A program made the position numbers and the translations under genes. Below the pieces are notes generated by a model. That model had not been told where the DNA came from and ran no database searches. It saw only the letters and a program-made list of their open reading frames with translations. Shown piece after piece: positions 51,717 to 60,760 of a stretch of DNA of 64,000 nt (position 1 is the stretch's first letter; every line of letters begins with the position of its first letter). The DNA is from Clostridium sp. CAG:590 (GTDB lineage: Bacteria; Bacillota; Clostridia; Lachnospirales; Lachnospiraceae): assembly GCA_000431135.1 (NCBI GenBank), contig HF987885.1, forward strand, positions 45,843 to 109,842. The letters run 5' to 3'.

Positions 51717-53585
51717 ATGGGATTGTTAGAGAATATAAAAGAACCAAATGACATCAAACAATATGATACGGAGCAATGGAATCCGTTAGCACAGGAGATC
51801 CGTACATTTTTATTGGAACATTTATCTAAAACCGGTGGACATTTAGCATCCAATCTTGGGTGTGTGGAACTTACAATGGCACTTCATCTGGTGTTGAAAC
51901 TGCCGGAGGACAAGATCATATGGGATGTAGGGCATCAGAGTTATACGCATAAGATTCTGACCGGACGACAGGAAGGCTTTGATCATTTAAGGCAATTAGG
52001 CGGAATGAGCGGATTCCCGAAACGAAAAGAGAGCGAGACGGATGTGTTTGAGACCGGACATAGTTCCACCTCCATTTCTGCGGCAATCGGAATGGCGAAA
52101 GCAAGTGAATTAAAAGGAATTCACAATACAGTGGTAGCAGTGATCGGGGATGGTTCATTTACCGGAGGATTGACATATGAGGCATTGAATAATTTAGCCC
52201 GTCTGAAGACCAGCTGCATGATCGTGTTGAATGATAACGAGATGTCTATCGATGAAAATGTTGGTGGAATGTCCAATTATCTGAACAAGATCCGTGTCGG
52301 TCAGGCATATAATGAGGTAAAGTCCGGCGTGGAAAAAAGCCTTATGAATATTCCGGGTATTGGTGAGGGTCTTGCAAAGGCAGTTAAACGAGGCAAGGAC
52401 AGTATTAAGGAATTATTGGTTCCGGGCATGTTTTTTGAAGATCTGGGAATCACTTATATCGGTCCGATCGATGGTCACAATATCGGACAGATGGTAGATA
52501 CATTTGAATCTGCGATCAAGCTCCGGAAACCGGTGGTTGTCCATGTTAAGACCGTGAAAGGAAAGGGATATCATTTTGCAGAGCGGTATCCGAGATATTT
52601 TCATGGCGTGAAACCATTTGATCTTACAACCGGAAAGGCATTAGCGAAGAAGACGAAGATGACAAATACGGATGTTTTTGCACGGAAAATGGTCGCGTTG
52701 GGTGAGCAGTATCCGAATCTGGTGGCAATTACGGCAGCCATGGCATCCGGTACCGGTCTTGTGAAATTTGGCAATGTATATCCAAAACGTTTTTTTGATG
52801 TGGGAATTGCGGAACAGCATGCAGTCACATTTGCGGCGGGACTCGCAAGTGAGGGTATGATACCGGTTGTGGCGGTATATTCGTCTTTCTTGCAAAGAGC
52901 ATACGATCAGATTTTACATGATGTATGTCTGCAAAAACTGCATGTCATTTTTGCAATTGACCGTTCCGGTTTAGTCGGAGAGGATGGCGAAACCCATCAG
53001 GGAATATTTGACAGTGCATATTTATCACATATTCCGAATATGGTGGTGATCGCACCAAAGAACCGGTATGAGTTAACAAAATCAATGGAATTTGCGATGG
53101 AATATGATGGCCCGATTGCAATCAAATATAGCAAAGGGGACGCATATTATGGTTTAAGAGAGCATTTAGAACCGATGGAACTTGGAAAGAGTGAAGTTTT
53201 GGCAGAGGGTACAAGAGTGGCATTGATCGCTGTTGGCAATATGGTGGAAGAGGCAGTTACGGTGTATGAGACTTTGCAGGAAGAAGGAAAAATGATCACA
53301 CTTGTTAATGCAAGATTTGTAAAACCGTTAGATGAAGAATTACTGATTCAATTAGCAAAGACACATGATACGGTCATTACCCTTGAAGAGCATGTGTTAA
53401 ATGGCGGATATGGACAGGCAGTGGATGCTTTCTATATGCAGCATGAGGTAGACAATATCCATGTTCATAATATAGCGATCGATGACTGTTTTGTAGAACA
53501 TGGTTCGGTAAAAGAACTTCGGAAGTTACTCGGATTAGATGCAAAGAGCGTAACGGATGTGGTTCGTTCTTATTGGAATCGTTGA
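51717..53585 (+). CDS. dxs: 1-deoxy-D-xylulose-5-phosphate synthase
   Basis: A 622-residue ThDP enzyme, first step of the MEP isoprenoid pathway. Markers: GHLASNLGCVELTMALH, ThDP motif GDGSFTGGLTYEALNN to NDNEMSIDENVGGM, transketolase Pyr domain FFDVGIAEQHAVTFAAGLA and DRSGLVGEDGETHQGIFD. Full length. Next to ispA, giving a DMAPP/IPP to prenyl supply pair. Confidence 0.97.
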   Translation: MGLLENIKEPNDIKQYDTEQWNPLAQEIRTFLLEHLSKTGGHLASNLGCVELTMALHLVLKLPEDKIIWDVGHQSYTHKILTGRQEGFDHLRQLGGMSGFPKRKESETDVFETGHSSTSISAAIGMAKASELKGIHNTVVAVIGDGSFTGGLTYEALNNLARLKTSCMIVLNDNEMSIDENVGGMSNYLNKIRVGQAYNEVKSGVEKSLMNIPGIGEGLAKAVKRGKDSIKELLVPGMFFEDLGITYIGPIDGHNIGQMVDTFESAIKLRKPVVVHVKTVKGKGYHFAERYPRYFHGVKPFDLTTGKALAKKTKMTNTDVFARKMVALGEQYPNLVAITAAMASGTGLVKFGNVYPKRFFDVGIAEQHAVTFAAGLASEGMIPVVAVYSSFLQRAYDQILHDVCLQKLHVIFAIDRSGLVGEDGETHQGIFDSAYLSHIPNMVVIAPKNRYELTKSMEFAMEYDGPIAIKYSKGDAYYGLREHLEPMELGKSEVLAEGTRVALIAVGNMVEEAVTVYETLQEEGKMITLVNARFVKPLDEELLIQLAKTHDTVITLEEHVLNGGYGQAVDAFYMQHEVDNIHVHNIAIDDCFVEHGSVKELRKLLGLDAKSVTDVVRSYWNR

Positions 53586-53630
53586 GATATACAGGATTTC
53601 ATTTGGTAAACAGATAGAAATGAGGACAAC

Positions 53631-54431
53631 ATGAAAGAACGATTAGATGTATTGTTAGTAAATAGAGGATTGGCAACGTCGCGGGAAAAAGCCAAAGCCA
53701 TTATTATGTCAGGTATTGTGTTTGTAGATGGACAGCGAGAAGACAAGGCGGGTTCTTCCTTTGACGACAAAGTATCGATCGAGGTAAAAGGCTCTACGCT
53801 CAAATATGTCAGCCGCGGTGGATTGAAACTGGAAAAGGCAATGAAACATTTTGATGTAACATTAGCCGGTAAGGTCTGTATGGATGTAGGTTCTTCAACA
53901 GGGGGATTTACCGATTGTATGTTACAAAACGGAGCAGTAAAAGTATATGCGGTGGATGTCGGACATGGACAGCTTGACTGGAAACTCCGGAATGATCCGC
54001 GCGTTGTCTGCATGGAGAAGACGAATATCCGATATGTAACACCGGATCAGATTGAAGAACCGGTAGAGTTTGCATCGATTGATGTGTCATTTATTTCACT
54101 TACAAAAGTATTGGGACCGGTCAAGGAGCTGCTGACCGGCAACGGAGAGATTGTCTGTCTGATCAAGCCGCAATTTGAAGCAGGCAGAGAAAAGGTTGGT
54201 AAAAAGGGAGTTGTGCGGGATAAGAATGTGCACAAGGAAGTGATCCATATGGTGATGGAGTATGCGCAATCCATTGGATTTACATTGTGTAATCTTGAAT
54301 TTTCTCCGATAAAAGGTCCGGAGGGAAATATTGAATACTTATTGCATTTAAGCAAGGATGCAGATCGTTCGGTCGGACAGCTTGATGTAGAGGCAGTGGT
54401 GGAAGCCTCCCATGGGACATTAGATAAATAG
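53631..54431 (+). CDS. tlyA: TlyA family rRNA 2'-O-methyltransferase / hemolysin-like
   Basis: A 266-residue protein: S4 RNA-binding domain (residues 1-60, RLDVLLVNRGLATSREKAKA) and FtsJ-like methyltransferase (MDVGSSTGGFTDCMLQNGA about 83; IDVSFISLTKVLGP). B. subtilis YqxC is the equivalent. Usually modifies rRNA ribose; the name hemolysin is historical. Confidence 0.95.
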   Translation: MKERLDVLLVNRGLATSREKAKAIIMSGIVFVDGQREDKAGSSFDDKVSIEVKGSTLKYVSRGGLKLEKAMKHFDVTLAGKVCMDVGSSTGGFTDCMLQNGAVKVYAVDVGHGQLDWKLRNDPRVVCMEKTNIRYVTPDQIEEPVEFASIDVSFISLTKVLGPVKELLTGNGEIVCLIKPQFEAGREKVGKKGVVRDKNVHKEVIHMVMEYAQSIGFTLCNLEFSPIKGPEGNIEYLLHLSKDADRSVGQLDVEAVVEASHGTLDK

Positions 54432-54444
54432 TGAGGAAAGAGAC

Positions 54445-55308
54445 ATGAAACGTTTTCTGATCGCAACCAATTTCATAAAGGATGAAAATTTATCGCTGAC
54501 ATCAAAAGTGGAGCGGTATCTGGAAGAGCATGGAGCCAGCAGTACCCGGATCAATGGACAACAGGGGGATTATAGTGCATGGATTCCCCAAGAGGAACAT
54601 GCCGGATCGTATGATTGTGTGATAGCTTTAGGTGGCGATGGTACGATATTGAAGGTAAGCCGGGATCTGCGGCATCTGAATATTCCAATTGTCGGTGTGA
54701 ATCTTGGAACGTTAGGATTTTTAGCAGAGATTGAACCGGAACAGATTTACCCTGTGTTAGATCGTCTGTTGGCAGATGACTATGAATTGGAAGAACGCAT
54801 GAATATATGCGGGAGTGTATTTAAGTGCGGAGCGAAAGAACCGCTTTTGAAAGATGTTGCACTCAATGATATCGTCGTATCAAGGGCAGGATTTTCCAGA
54901 GTGATCGGACTCAGAGTGTATGTAAATGGCAGAGTAATGGATATATATGAGGCGGATGGAGTGATCGTCAGCACGCCGACCGGATCAACCGGTTATAATC
55001 TGTCTGCGGGAGGACCGATCGTATCGCCCAAGACCCATGTGATGATCATTACACCAATATCGCCACATTCTCTTACATCAAAGAGTATTGTGTTAGGAGA
55101 TGCGGACGAGATCGTGTTAGAAGTGCTGAAGATGCGGAAAGCACAGGAAGAAGAAGCAATTGTGAATTTTGATGGTCAGCCGGGAACTCAGCTATCAGCC
55201 GGGGACAAAGTCGTAATCAGAAAAGCGGGACAGACTACCAAAATGGTTAAATTATTTGATGTCAGTTTTTACGAAGTGCTTCGTGAGAAAATGGCAAATC
55301 ATTTATAA
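54445..55308 (+). CDS. nadK: NAD kinase
   Basis: A 287-residue NAD kinase that makes NADP. GGDGT catalytic motif in IALGGDGTILKVSRD (about residue 57), NLGTLGFLAEI, STPTGSTGYNLSAGGPIV. Family full length. It is 13 bp after tlyA and 9 bp before argR. Confidence 0.96.
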   Translation: MKRFLIATNFIKDENLSLTSKVERYLEEHGASSTRINGQQGDYSAWIPQEEHAGSYDCVIALGGDGTILKVSRDLRHLNIPIVGVNLGTLGFLAEIEPEQIYPVLDRLLADDYELEERMNICGSVFKCGAKEPLLKDVALNDIVVSRAGFSRVIGLRVYVNGRVMDIYEADGVIVSTPTGSTGYNLSAGGPIVSPKTHVMIITPISPHSLTSKSIVLGDADEIVLEVLKMRKAQEEEAIVNFDGQPGTQLSAGDKVVIRKAGQTTKMVKLFDVSFYEVLREKMANHL

Positions 55309-55317
55309 GGTGATCCG

Positions 55318-55773
55318 ATGAAAGAGAATAGACAGAACAAGATTAAAGAAATTATTGAAACACAGGCGATCGAGACGCAGGAGGAGTTGCTAAGTCAGTT
55401 GTTAAAACAGGGATTTACAACGACACAGGCGACGATATCGAGGGATATCCGGGAAATGCATTTAACAAAAGTACCGGATGGAACAGGAAAGCAGAAGTAT
55501 GCCATGATTCAGAATACAGATACCGATGTGACAAAGAAGTATCATCAGGTATTAAGTGCAGGTATTCTGAGTATGGATTATGCTGAGAATATAATTGTAG
55601 TCCGTACAGTGTCCGGTATGGCGATGGCAGTTGCCGCGGCACTGTATAATATGGATCTACAGGGATTTCTGGGTTGTATTGCAGGAGATGATACAATCTT
55701 TGCTGTGGCGAGAAGCAAGGGATTTTGTAAGGAAATTATTGCGGAAGTCAAAAAAGTGGCATCTGACGATTGA
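55318..55773 (+). CDS. argR: Arginine repressor ArgR/AhrC
   Basis: A 151-residue regulator: N-terminal winged HTH (ETQEELLSQLLKQGFTTTQA then TISRDIREMHLTKV) and C-terminal arginine-binding hexamer domain (GTIxGDD-type LGCIAGDDTIFAVARS). Location before recN is conserved in Firmicutes. Confidence 0.96.
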   Translation: MKENRQNKIKEIIETQAIETQEELLSQLLKQGFTTTQATISRDIREMHLTKVPDGTGKQKYAMIQNTDTDVTKKYHQVLSAGILSMDYAENIIVVRTVSGMAMAVAAALYNMDLQGFLGCIAGDDTIFAVARSKGFCKEIIAEVKKVASDD

Positions 55774-55787
55774 GTTGGAGGTATAAT

Positions 55788-57479
55788 ATGTTACTAAATT
55801 TACATATTAAGAATATGGCATTAATTGATGAGATTGAGATTGATTTTTCGGATCATTTAAACATTTTAACCGGAGAAACGGGTGCGGGAAAGTCGATCAT
55901 CATTGGTTCTGTCATGTTGGCATTAGGTGGCAAGACACCAAAAGATTTTGTTAGAAAAGATGCTCCATATGGTTTGGTGGAATTATTGTTTTCCGTAGAG
56001 GATGATGAGACATTAGAGAAGCTAAGAGAATTAGAGGTTCCGGATATTGAAAATGGGGAACTTGTACTATCGAGAAAGATCATCGGCAACCGAAGTGTGA
56101 GCAAAGTAAACGGAGAAACGGTAACGCTTGCTAAGGTGAAAGAGATTGCGTCTTTATTACTGGATCTGCATGCACAGCATGAACATCAGTCTCTGTTGAT
56201 TCCTTCTAATCATATCAAAATGCTGGATCGCTATGGTCAGGATCAGATTGAGAAGGATAAAGAAAAGGTTGCAGCCTGTTATCAGGAATATAGTAAGATC
56301 AAAAAGGAACTGGAAGCAAATTCATTAGACCAGGAAGAAAAGAAACGCCAGATGGATCTGATCGCATTTGAACTGCATGAGATTGAAGAGGCATCGTTAA
56401 AAGATGGTGAAGATGAACAGTTAGAAGAGGATTACCGGAAAGCAGCCAATGGAAGAAATATTACCGAAAGTCTTGCAAATGCACATACGATCGCACAGGA
56501 TAATGCGCAGGAGGCAGTTGACCGGGCGTTGCGTGAGATGATGACTGTTTCAGAATATGATGAGGAGTTATCTTCTTTAACAGACTCTTTGTCTACAATT
56601 TCGGATCTGTTGACGGATTTTTCGAGAGAAACAAGACTGTATTTGGAGGAACATACTTTTTCTGAAGCGGAATTCCAGATGTTAGAAGAGCGGCTCAATA
56701 CGGTGAATCATTTAAAGGCCAAATACGGAAAGACAATACCGGATATCTTTGCATATCAGGAACAGTTGCAGTCCAGATTGGAGCAATTAGAGCATCAGGA
56801 AGATTATTTAGAAAAATTGAATACACAATTAACACAGATAGAACAGGATCTGAAGGCAGCGTGTCAGGTATTGACGCACAAGCGAAAAACGATTGCAAAA
56901 CAATTATGTGAGAATATTACGGAGTCCTTGATCGATCTGAATTTTTTAGATGTCCGGTTTGACATGGTGTTTGAACCGTTAGACACTTATACGGCATCCG
57001 GTGCAGATCATGCATATTTTATCATATCAACCAATGTTGGAGAGGATATGAAACCGCTGTGGCAGGTTGCTTCCGGTGGTGAGCTTTCGAGAATTATGCT
57101 TGCCATGAAATCCTGCTTAGCAGAAGTTGACCGGATCGAGACACTGATCTTTGATGAAATAGATGTCGGAATCAGTGGTCGGACGGCACAGATGGTGGCA
57201 GAAAAGATTTATGCAATTGCCAAAAATCATCAGGTAATCTGTATTACGCATCTTCCGCAGATTGCAGCTATGGCATCACAGCATTACTTAATTGAAAAAC
57301 AGGTAATAGATGGAAAAACAGTTACCAATATTTATCCATTAGATGAAACACAACAGGTAAATGAGCTTGCACGATTGATCGGTGGAGTAGAGATAACCGA
57401 TCGGTGGAGTAGAGATAACCGAAACGGTTTTGCAAAGTGCAAAAGAAATGAAAGAATTGGCAATCAAGGCAAAGGTTGA
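55788..57479 (+). CDS. recN: DNA repair ATPase RecN with frameshifted C terminus
   Basis: A SMC-like ATPase for double-strand break repair. N-terminal Walker A GETGAGKSIII (about residue 30), long coiled coil (about 150-360), C-terminal signature VASGGELSRIMLAMKSCLAE and Walker B TLIFDEIDVGISGRTAQMVA. An exact 22-bp tandem duplication (57377-57420) replaces the expected last 20 residues (ETVLQSAKEMKELAIKAKVD) with an unrelated tail ending NQGKG. The catalytic parts are intact. With one copy the stop would be 57481-57483. The ATG at 55788 follows TTGGAGG; an in-frame ATG at 55770 overlaps argR. Confidence 0.92.
   Translation: MLLNLHIKNMALIDEIEIDFSDHLNILTGETGAGKSIIIGSVMLALGGKTPKDFVRKDAPYGLVELLFSVEDDETLEKLRELEVPDIENGELVLSRKIIGNRSVSKVNGETVTLAKVKEIASLLLDLHAQHEHQSLLIPSNHIKMLDRYGQDQIEKDKEKVAACYQEYSKIKKELEANSLDQEEKKRQMDLIAFELHEIEEASLKDGEDEQLEEDYRKAANGRNITESLANAHTIAQDNAQEAVDRALREMMTVSEYDEELSSLTDSLSTISDLLTDFSRETRLYLEEHTFSEAEFQMLEERLNTVNHLKAKYGKTIPDIFAYQEQLQSRLEQLEHQEDYLEKLNTQLTQIEQDLKAACQVLTHKRKTIAKQLCENITESLIDLNFLDVRFDMVFEPLDTYTASGADHAYFIISTNVGEDMKPLWQVASGGELSRIMLAMKSCLAEVDRIETLIFDEIDVGISGRTAQMVAEKIYAIAKNHQVICITHLPQIAAMASQHYLIEKQVIDGKTVTNIYPLDETQQVNELARLIGGVEITDRWSRDNRNGFAKCKRNERIGNQGKG
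57377..57420 (+). repeat. Exact 22-bp tandem duplication at the recN 3' end
   Basis: The unit starting GATCGGTGGAGTAGAG (22 bp) occurs at 57377-57398 and 57399-57420 without a difference. Removing one restores GGVEITETVLQSAKEM. Confidence 0.97.
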
Positions 57480-57501
57480 CTGATTGATTTAAGAAATGAG
57501 A

Positions 57502-57540
57502 ACTCATACTAAATATAACATTTAGTATGGGTTTTTTTGT
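57502..57540 (+). terminator. Intrinsic terminator between recN and spoIVB
   Basis: ACTCATACTAAAT pairs with ATTTAGTATGGGT (one G·U), 5-nt loop, then TTTTTTT. It separates the housekeeping run from spoIVB. Confidence 0.92.
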
Positions 57541-57590
57541 TTTGTAAAAAGATAAAAGGAACAATATTATAAAAAGGAAGGTGCAACGAG

Positions 57591-58682
57591 ATGAAGGTGT
57601 ATAAACGGATATTAAAAGGTTTGCTTTGTGCAAATGTGATGTTTGTTTTAATTGCAGCATCATGCGGATACCAAAAAGAACAACGGGAAAAAGAGATTGC
57701 CAGGACAAATGCTGCATTGTCAGGGCAGCACAAAGATAATGCGAAAGACATATCAAAGAAAAAAGTAATACCGGTTGGTAAAACGGTTGGAATCTATATT
57801 AATACGCAGGGAATTTTGGTAATTGATACAGGGGAAGTTACGGATGTGAATGGGAAAAAATCAAATCCTGCAAAAAACCGTTTGATCAAAGGCGATTATA
57901 TACAGAAACTGAATGGCGAAACAATGAAAACAAAGAAACAGCTGATTCAGGCGATCACAGACTGTAATGGTGAAAGCTTGGTGTTTGAGGTGGTAAGAAA
58001 GGGAGAAATAACAAAAGTGCAGATCGATCCGGTTGAGACCGGAGCCAATATATATAAAGTAGGAATCTGGGTAAGAGATGATCTGCAAGGTTTAGGAACG
58101 ATCACATACGCATATGGAGATCAATATGGAGCATTAGGACATAGCATAACAGATGTAGATACGGGAGAATTGTTACAGGTATCGGGAGGTGAGATCTATG
58201 CAGCGGATATTTTTGGTGTGGAAAAGGGAATAGCCGGTACGCCGGGAGAGATTGAAGGTATGATTTCTTATCAAACGGAAAATATTGTTGGAAATATTGA
58301 AAAAAACAGATTATACGGGATTTTTGGAAGTATGACAGAAAGTTTACAGCAGGAACTTCGACAGGAAAAAGCAATACCGCTTGCTGCGAAGGATGAGATT
58401 AAAGAAGGAAAAGCATATATACAATCCTATGTGAGCGGGGAAAAGCAATTATATGAAATTGAAATTGTTAATATCCATAAAAACAGCAATGGGGACACAG
58501 AGATGGAGTTGAAGGTTACGGATGCTGCATTGATTAAACTGACCGGTGGAATTGTTCAGGGAATGAGTGGAAGCCCGATCTTACAGGAGAATAAATTAAT
58601 CGGCGCAGTAACACATGTGTTTGTCAATGATCCGACAAAGGGGTATGGGATTTCGATTGATAATATGATAAAGAATGAATAA
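57591..58682 (+). CDS. spoIVB: SpoIVB signalling peptidase
   Basis: A 363-residue secreted serine peptidase that triggers sigma-K activation through SpoIVFA. N-terminal signal-type helix (LLCANVMFVLIAASC), PDZ domain (about 90-150) and peptidase with His184 in YGALGHSI and Ser328 in QGMSGSPIL. Complete, AAAAGGAAGG site. Its place before spo0A matches B. subtilis. Confidence 0.95.
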   Translation: MKVYKRILKGLLCANVMFVLIAASCGYQKEQREKEIARTNAALSGQHKDNAKDISKKKVIPVGKTVGIYINTQGILVIDTGEVTDVNGKKSNPAKNRLIKGDYIQKLNGETMKTKKQLIQAITDCNGESLVFEVVRKGEITKVQIDPVETGANIYKVGIWVRDDLQGLGTITYAYGDQYGALGHSITDVDTGELLQVSGGEIYAADIFGVEKGIAGTPGEIEGMISYQTENIVGNIEKNRLYGIFGSMTESLQQELRQEKAIPLAAKDEIKEGKAYIQSYVSGEKQLYEIEIVNIHKNSNGDTEMELKVTDAALIKLTGGIVQGMSGSPILQENKLIGAVTHVFVNDPTKGYGISIDNMIKNE

Positions 58683-58684
58683 TT

Positions 58685-58856
58685 TGTCGAAAACGGTATA
58701 TAATTTGTGTATTATGATGTCGACTGAGTTAAGATGTCTTTTTGTATAAAGAAAAATGAAAAAATTTTATATGTAATTTTGTCTTGCGACAACTTATCAT
58801 TTCTTTGTTAATCTGATATAGTCATATATAGTCGATGTTGCTATGTTTCTGTCAAC
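58685..58856 (+). promoter_or_regulatory. spo0A upstream region with 0A-like boxes
   Basis: TGTCGAA (58685-58691) directly after the spoIVB stop matches the 0A-box core; TGTCGAC (58718-58724) and TGTCAAC (58850-58856) are close variants. TATAAT lies at 58699-58704. The pattern fits autoregulated spo0A, but no binding data exist and A+T-rich sequence makes partial matches common. Confidence 0.4.
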
Positions 58857-58900
58857 GAGGTGCATAGTTTATGACGAATTTCATATAGTAGGAGGGAAAT

Positions 58901-59686
58901 ATGATTCGTGTAATGATAGGAAACCATGATGAGATGATGCGAAAGAAGATGGAGGATGTGGTACGAAAGCAAACACAGTGTCGTCTGATTGGAACATATG
59001 AAAAGGGAAATCTATTATTGTCCGGTATTCAGGAAAATGAACCGGATGTGGTTCTGTTGAATCCGGTTCTGCCCGGGTTAGACGGAATAGGAGTGATTGA
59101 AAAGATACGGTCAGATGTACAATATGATGGAATCCGGTTCATTCTGGTTGCAAACTCCAAACAGACAAAAGTATTAGAAATACTGAAAAACAGAAAAAAT
59201 GTAAAGTTTTTTCCATGGGAAAACAATGTAGAAACATTAGAAAAATGTATGATTGAGAGCCCAAAGGCAACAGGAGCACAGGAACGGTCTGTCCCGCTAG
59301 AGGACATTGTTGTCGAGCGGGGAAATCAGAAAAAAGACCTCAATCTGATCGTGACACAAATGATTCATGAGATTGGTGTACCGGCACATATTAAAGGGTA
59401 TTTGTATCTGCGTACGGCAATCCTTATGGCAGTAGAGAATGTGGATGTATTGAATGCGGTCACAAAACAATTATATCCGGATATTGCCAGAGAACATGGA
59501 ACAACTGATACCAGAGTAGAACGTGCGATACGGCATGCGATTGAAGTCGCATGGGAACGGGGAAACATTGATATGATTCATGAATTATTCGGTTATACCA
59601 TTCAGGCAGATAAAGGAAAACCAACGAATTCAGAATTTATTGCACTGATGGCGGATCGAATACGGTTAGAACAGATGCAGGCATGA
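58901..59686 (+). CDS. spo0A: Spo0A homologue 1 with a degenerate receiver
   Basis: A 261-residue Spo0A. The DNA-binding C domain is well conserved (about 145-261: [51 protein letters not shown]). The receiver is not: phosphoacceptor position 54 is Asn ([13 protein letters not shown], codon AAT at 59060), the acidic pair is NH (IGNHDEMM), and the usual KPF lysine region reads FFPWENN. So phosphorylation by the usual chemistry seems impossible. It sits after spoIVB, the standard spo0A locus. Upstream GGAGGG site. Confidence 0.9.
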   Translation: MIRVMIGNHDEMMRKKMEDVVRKQTQCRLIGTYEKGNLLLSGIQENEPDVVLLNPVLPGLDGIGVIEKIRSDVQYDGIRFILVANSKQTKVLEILKNRKNVKFFPWENNVETLEKCMIESPKATGAQERSVPLEDIVVERGNQKKDLNLIVTQMIHEIGVPAHIKGYLYLRTAILMAVENVDVLNAVTKQLYPDIAREHGTTDTRVERAIRHAIEVAWERGNIDMIHELFGYTIQADKGKPTNSEFIALMADRIRLEQMQA

Positions 59687-59753
59687 TGTAAAAAGATTGT
59701 TGGCAGCAGTCTTTTGGTAGAGAATGAAGTACGCATTCATTAGGGAGGAACAA

Positions 59754-60584
59754 ATGCGAGACAGTATGAAAATATTAATTGCTTCTGAACGAAGCAGAGA
59801 CATTTATGAAAAATTATTCGAATCCATGAAAGAATTTGAATATGTGATCCGGGAAACGACAGCAGGATTTGATGACATAGTAGTACAGGCACAGCAGATG
59901 CAACCGGATATGATCTTATCTGATATTTGTTTAAATGGAGGGGATGGAATCAGTTTATTGCAGATGTGTAGAAATCACACATCCCTGCAGGACACAAAAT
60001 TTGTATTTTTGACAGCGGTTACTTCTCAAAAGATTATTGATATTGCATATGAAGTTGGCGCCGATTATTATTTAATGTTAAATCAGGAACCAAAGTTTAT
60101 AGCAAGAATGTTAGAACGTATTTTGGAAGTCCGGTATGAGGACAGAAATAAGAAAAAGCAACAGGAAAATATGACAAATGAACAAAAGCAGTTCCTGCTT
60201 GACTCTACATTGGAAAATGATGTGACCAAGATGATCCGCAGCATAGGCACTCCTGCACATATCAAGGGCTATCAATACATACGGGAAGGAATCATTTTAT
60301 CGATCAAGGATCCGGAAACATTAAATTACATTACAAAGTATTTGTATCCGTCCATTGCACAAAAATATCATACAACGACAAGCAGCGTAGAACGTGCAAT
60401 CCGCCATGCGATTGAGGTTGCATGGAACAGGGGAAAGTTAGACACCATGGAAAATCTGTTTGGATATAGCGTAAATTCCGGAAAAGGAAAACCGACGAAT
60501 TCAGAGTTTATCGCATTGATTGCGGATAAATTCCGATTAGAGTATCGGATGAAGGGGTATCCGTTCGGACAATTTAGTGCATAA
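59754..60584 (+). CDS. Spo0A homologue 2 (tandem paralogue)
   Basis: A 276-residue second Spo0A-type regulator, 67 bp downstream of the first. The phosphoacceptor Asp57 is present ([13 protein letters not shown]) and Thr in VFLTAVTSQ, but the acidic pair reads ASER and the KPF-type lysine region reads LMLNQEP. The DNA-binding domain matches copy 1 closely ([55 protein letters not shown]). The two receivers have lost different parts, so this may be a split or partnered function. The ATG at 59754 with AGGGAGG is used rather than 59724. Confidence 0.88.
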   Translation: MRDSMKILIASERSRDIYEKLFESMKEFEYVIRETTAGFDDIVVQAQQMQPDMILSDICLNGGDGISLLQMCRNHTSLQDTKFVFLTAVTSQKIIDIAYEVGADYYLMLNQEPKFIARMLERILEVRYEDRNKKKQQENMTNEQKQFLLDSTLENDVTKMIRSIGTPAHIKGYQYIREGIILSIKDPETLNYITKYLYPSIAQKYHTTTSSVERAIRHAIEVAWNRGKLDTMENLFGYSVNSGKGKPTNSEFIALIADKFRLEYRMKGYPFGQFSA

Positions 60585-60613
60585 TGATATAGAAGAAGGA
60601 TATTGATGCAGCA

Positions 60614-60666
60614 GAGCCACCTGGACAGAATGCAAATTCGTTATTTTGTCCAGGCCTGGCTCTTAA
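60614..60666 (+). terminator. Intrinsic terminator after the spo0A pair
   Basis: GAGCCACCTGGACAGAAT pairs with ATTTTGTCCAGGCCTGGCTC (2-nt bulge) before TTAATTTG; long G+C-rich stem. Confidence 0.85.
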
Positions 60667-60715
60667 TTTGTACGCATGATCTTTTTTAATATCTCTTTCT
60701 TTGTATATGGGTTTG

Positions 60716-60739
60716 TGCTATAATAGACAAAAGTCTATT
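60716..60739 (+). promoter_or_regulatory. glgA extended -10 promoter with inverted repeat
   Basis: TG-C-TATAAT (60716-60724) is an extended -10; no good -35 is present. AATAGAC-AAAA-GTCTATT (60722-60739), a perfect 7-bp dyad, overlaps the -10 end and start site. Confidence 0.5.
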
Positions 60740-60760
60740 TGTGCTAAGGAGAAGGGAAGA

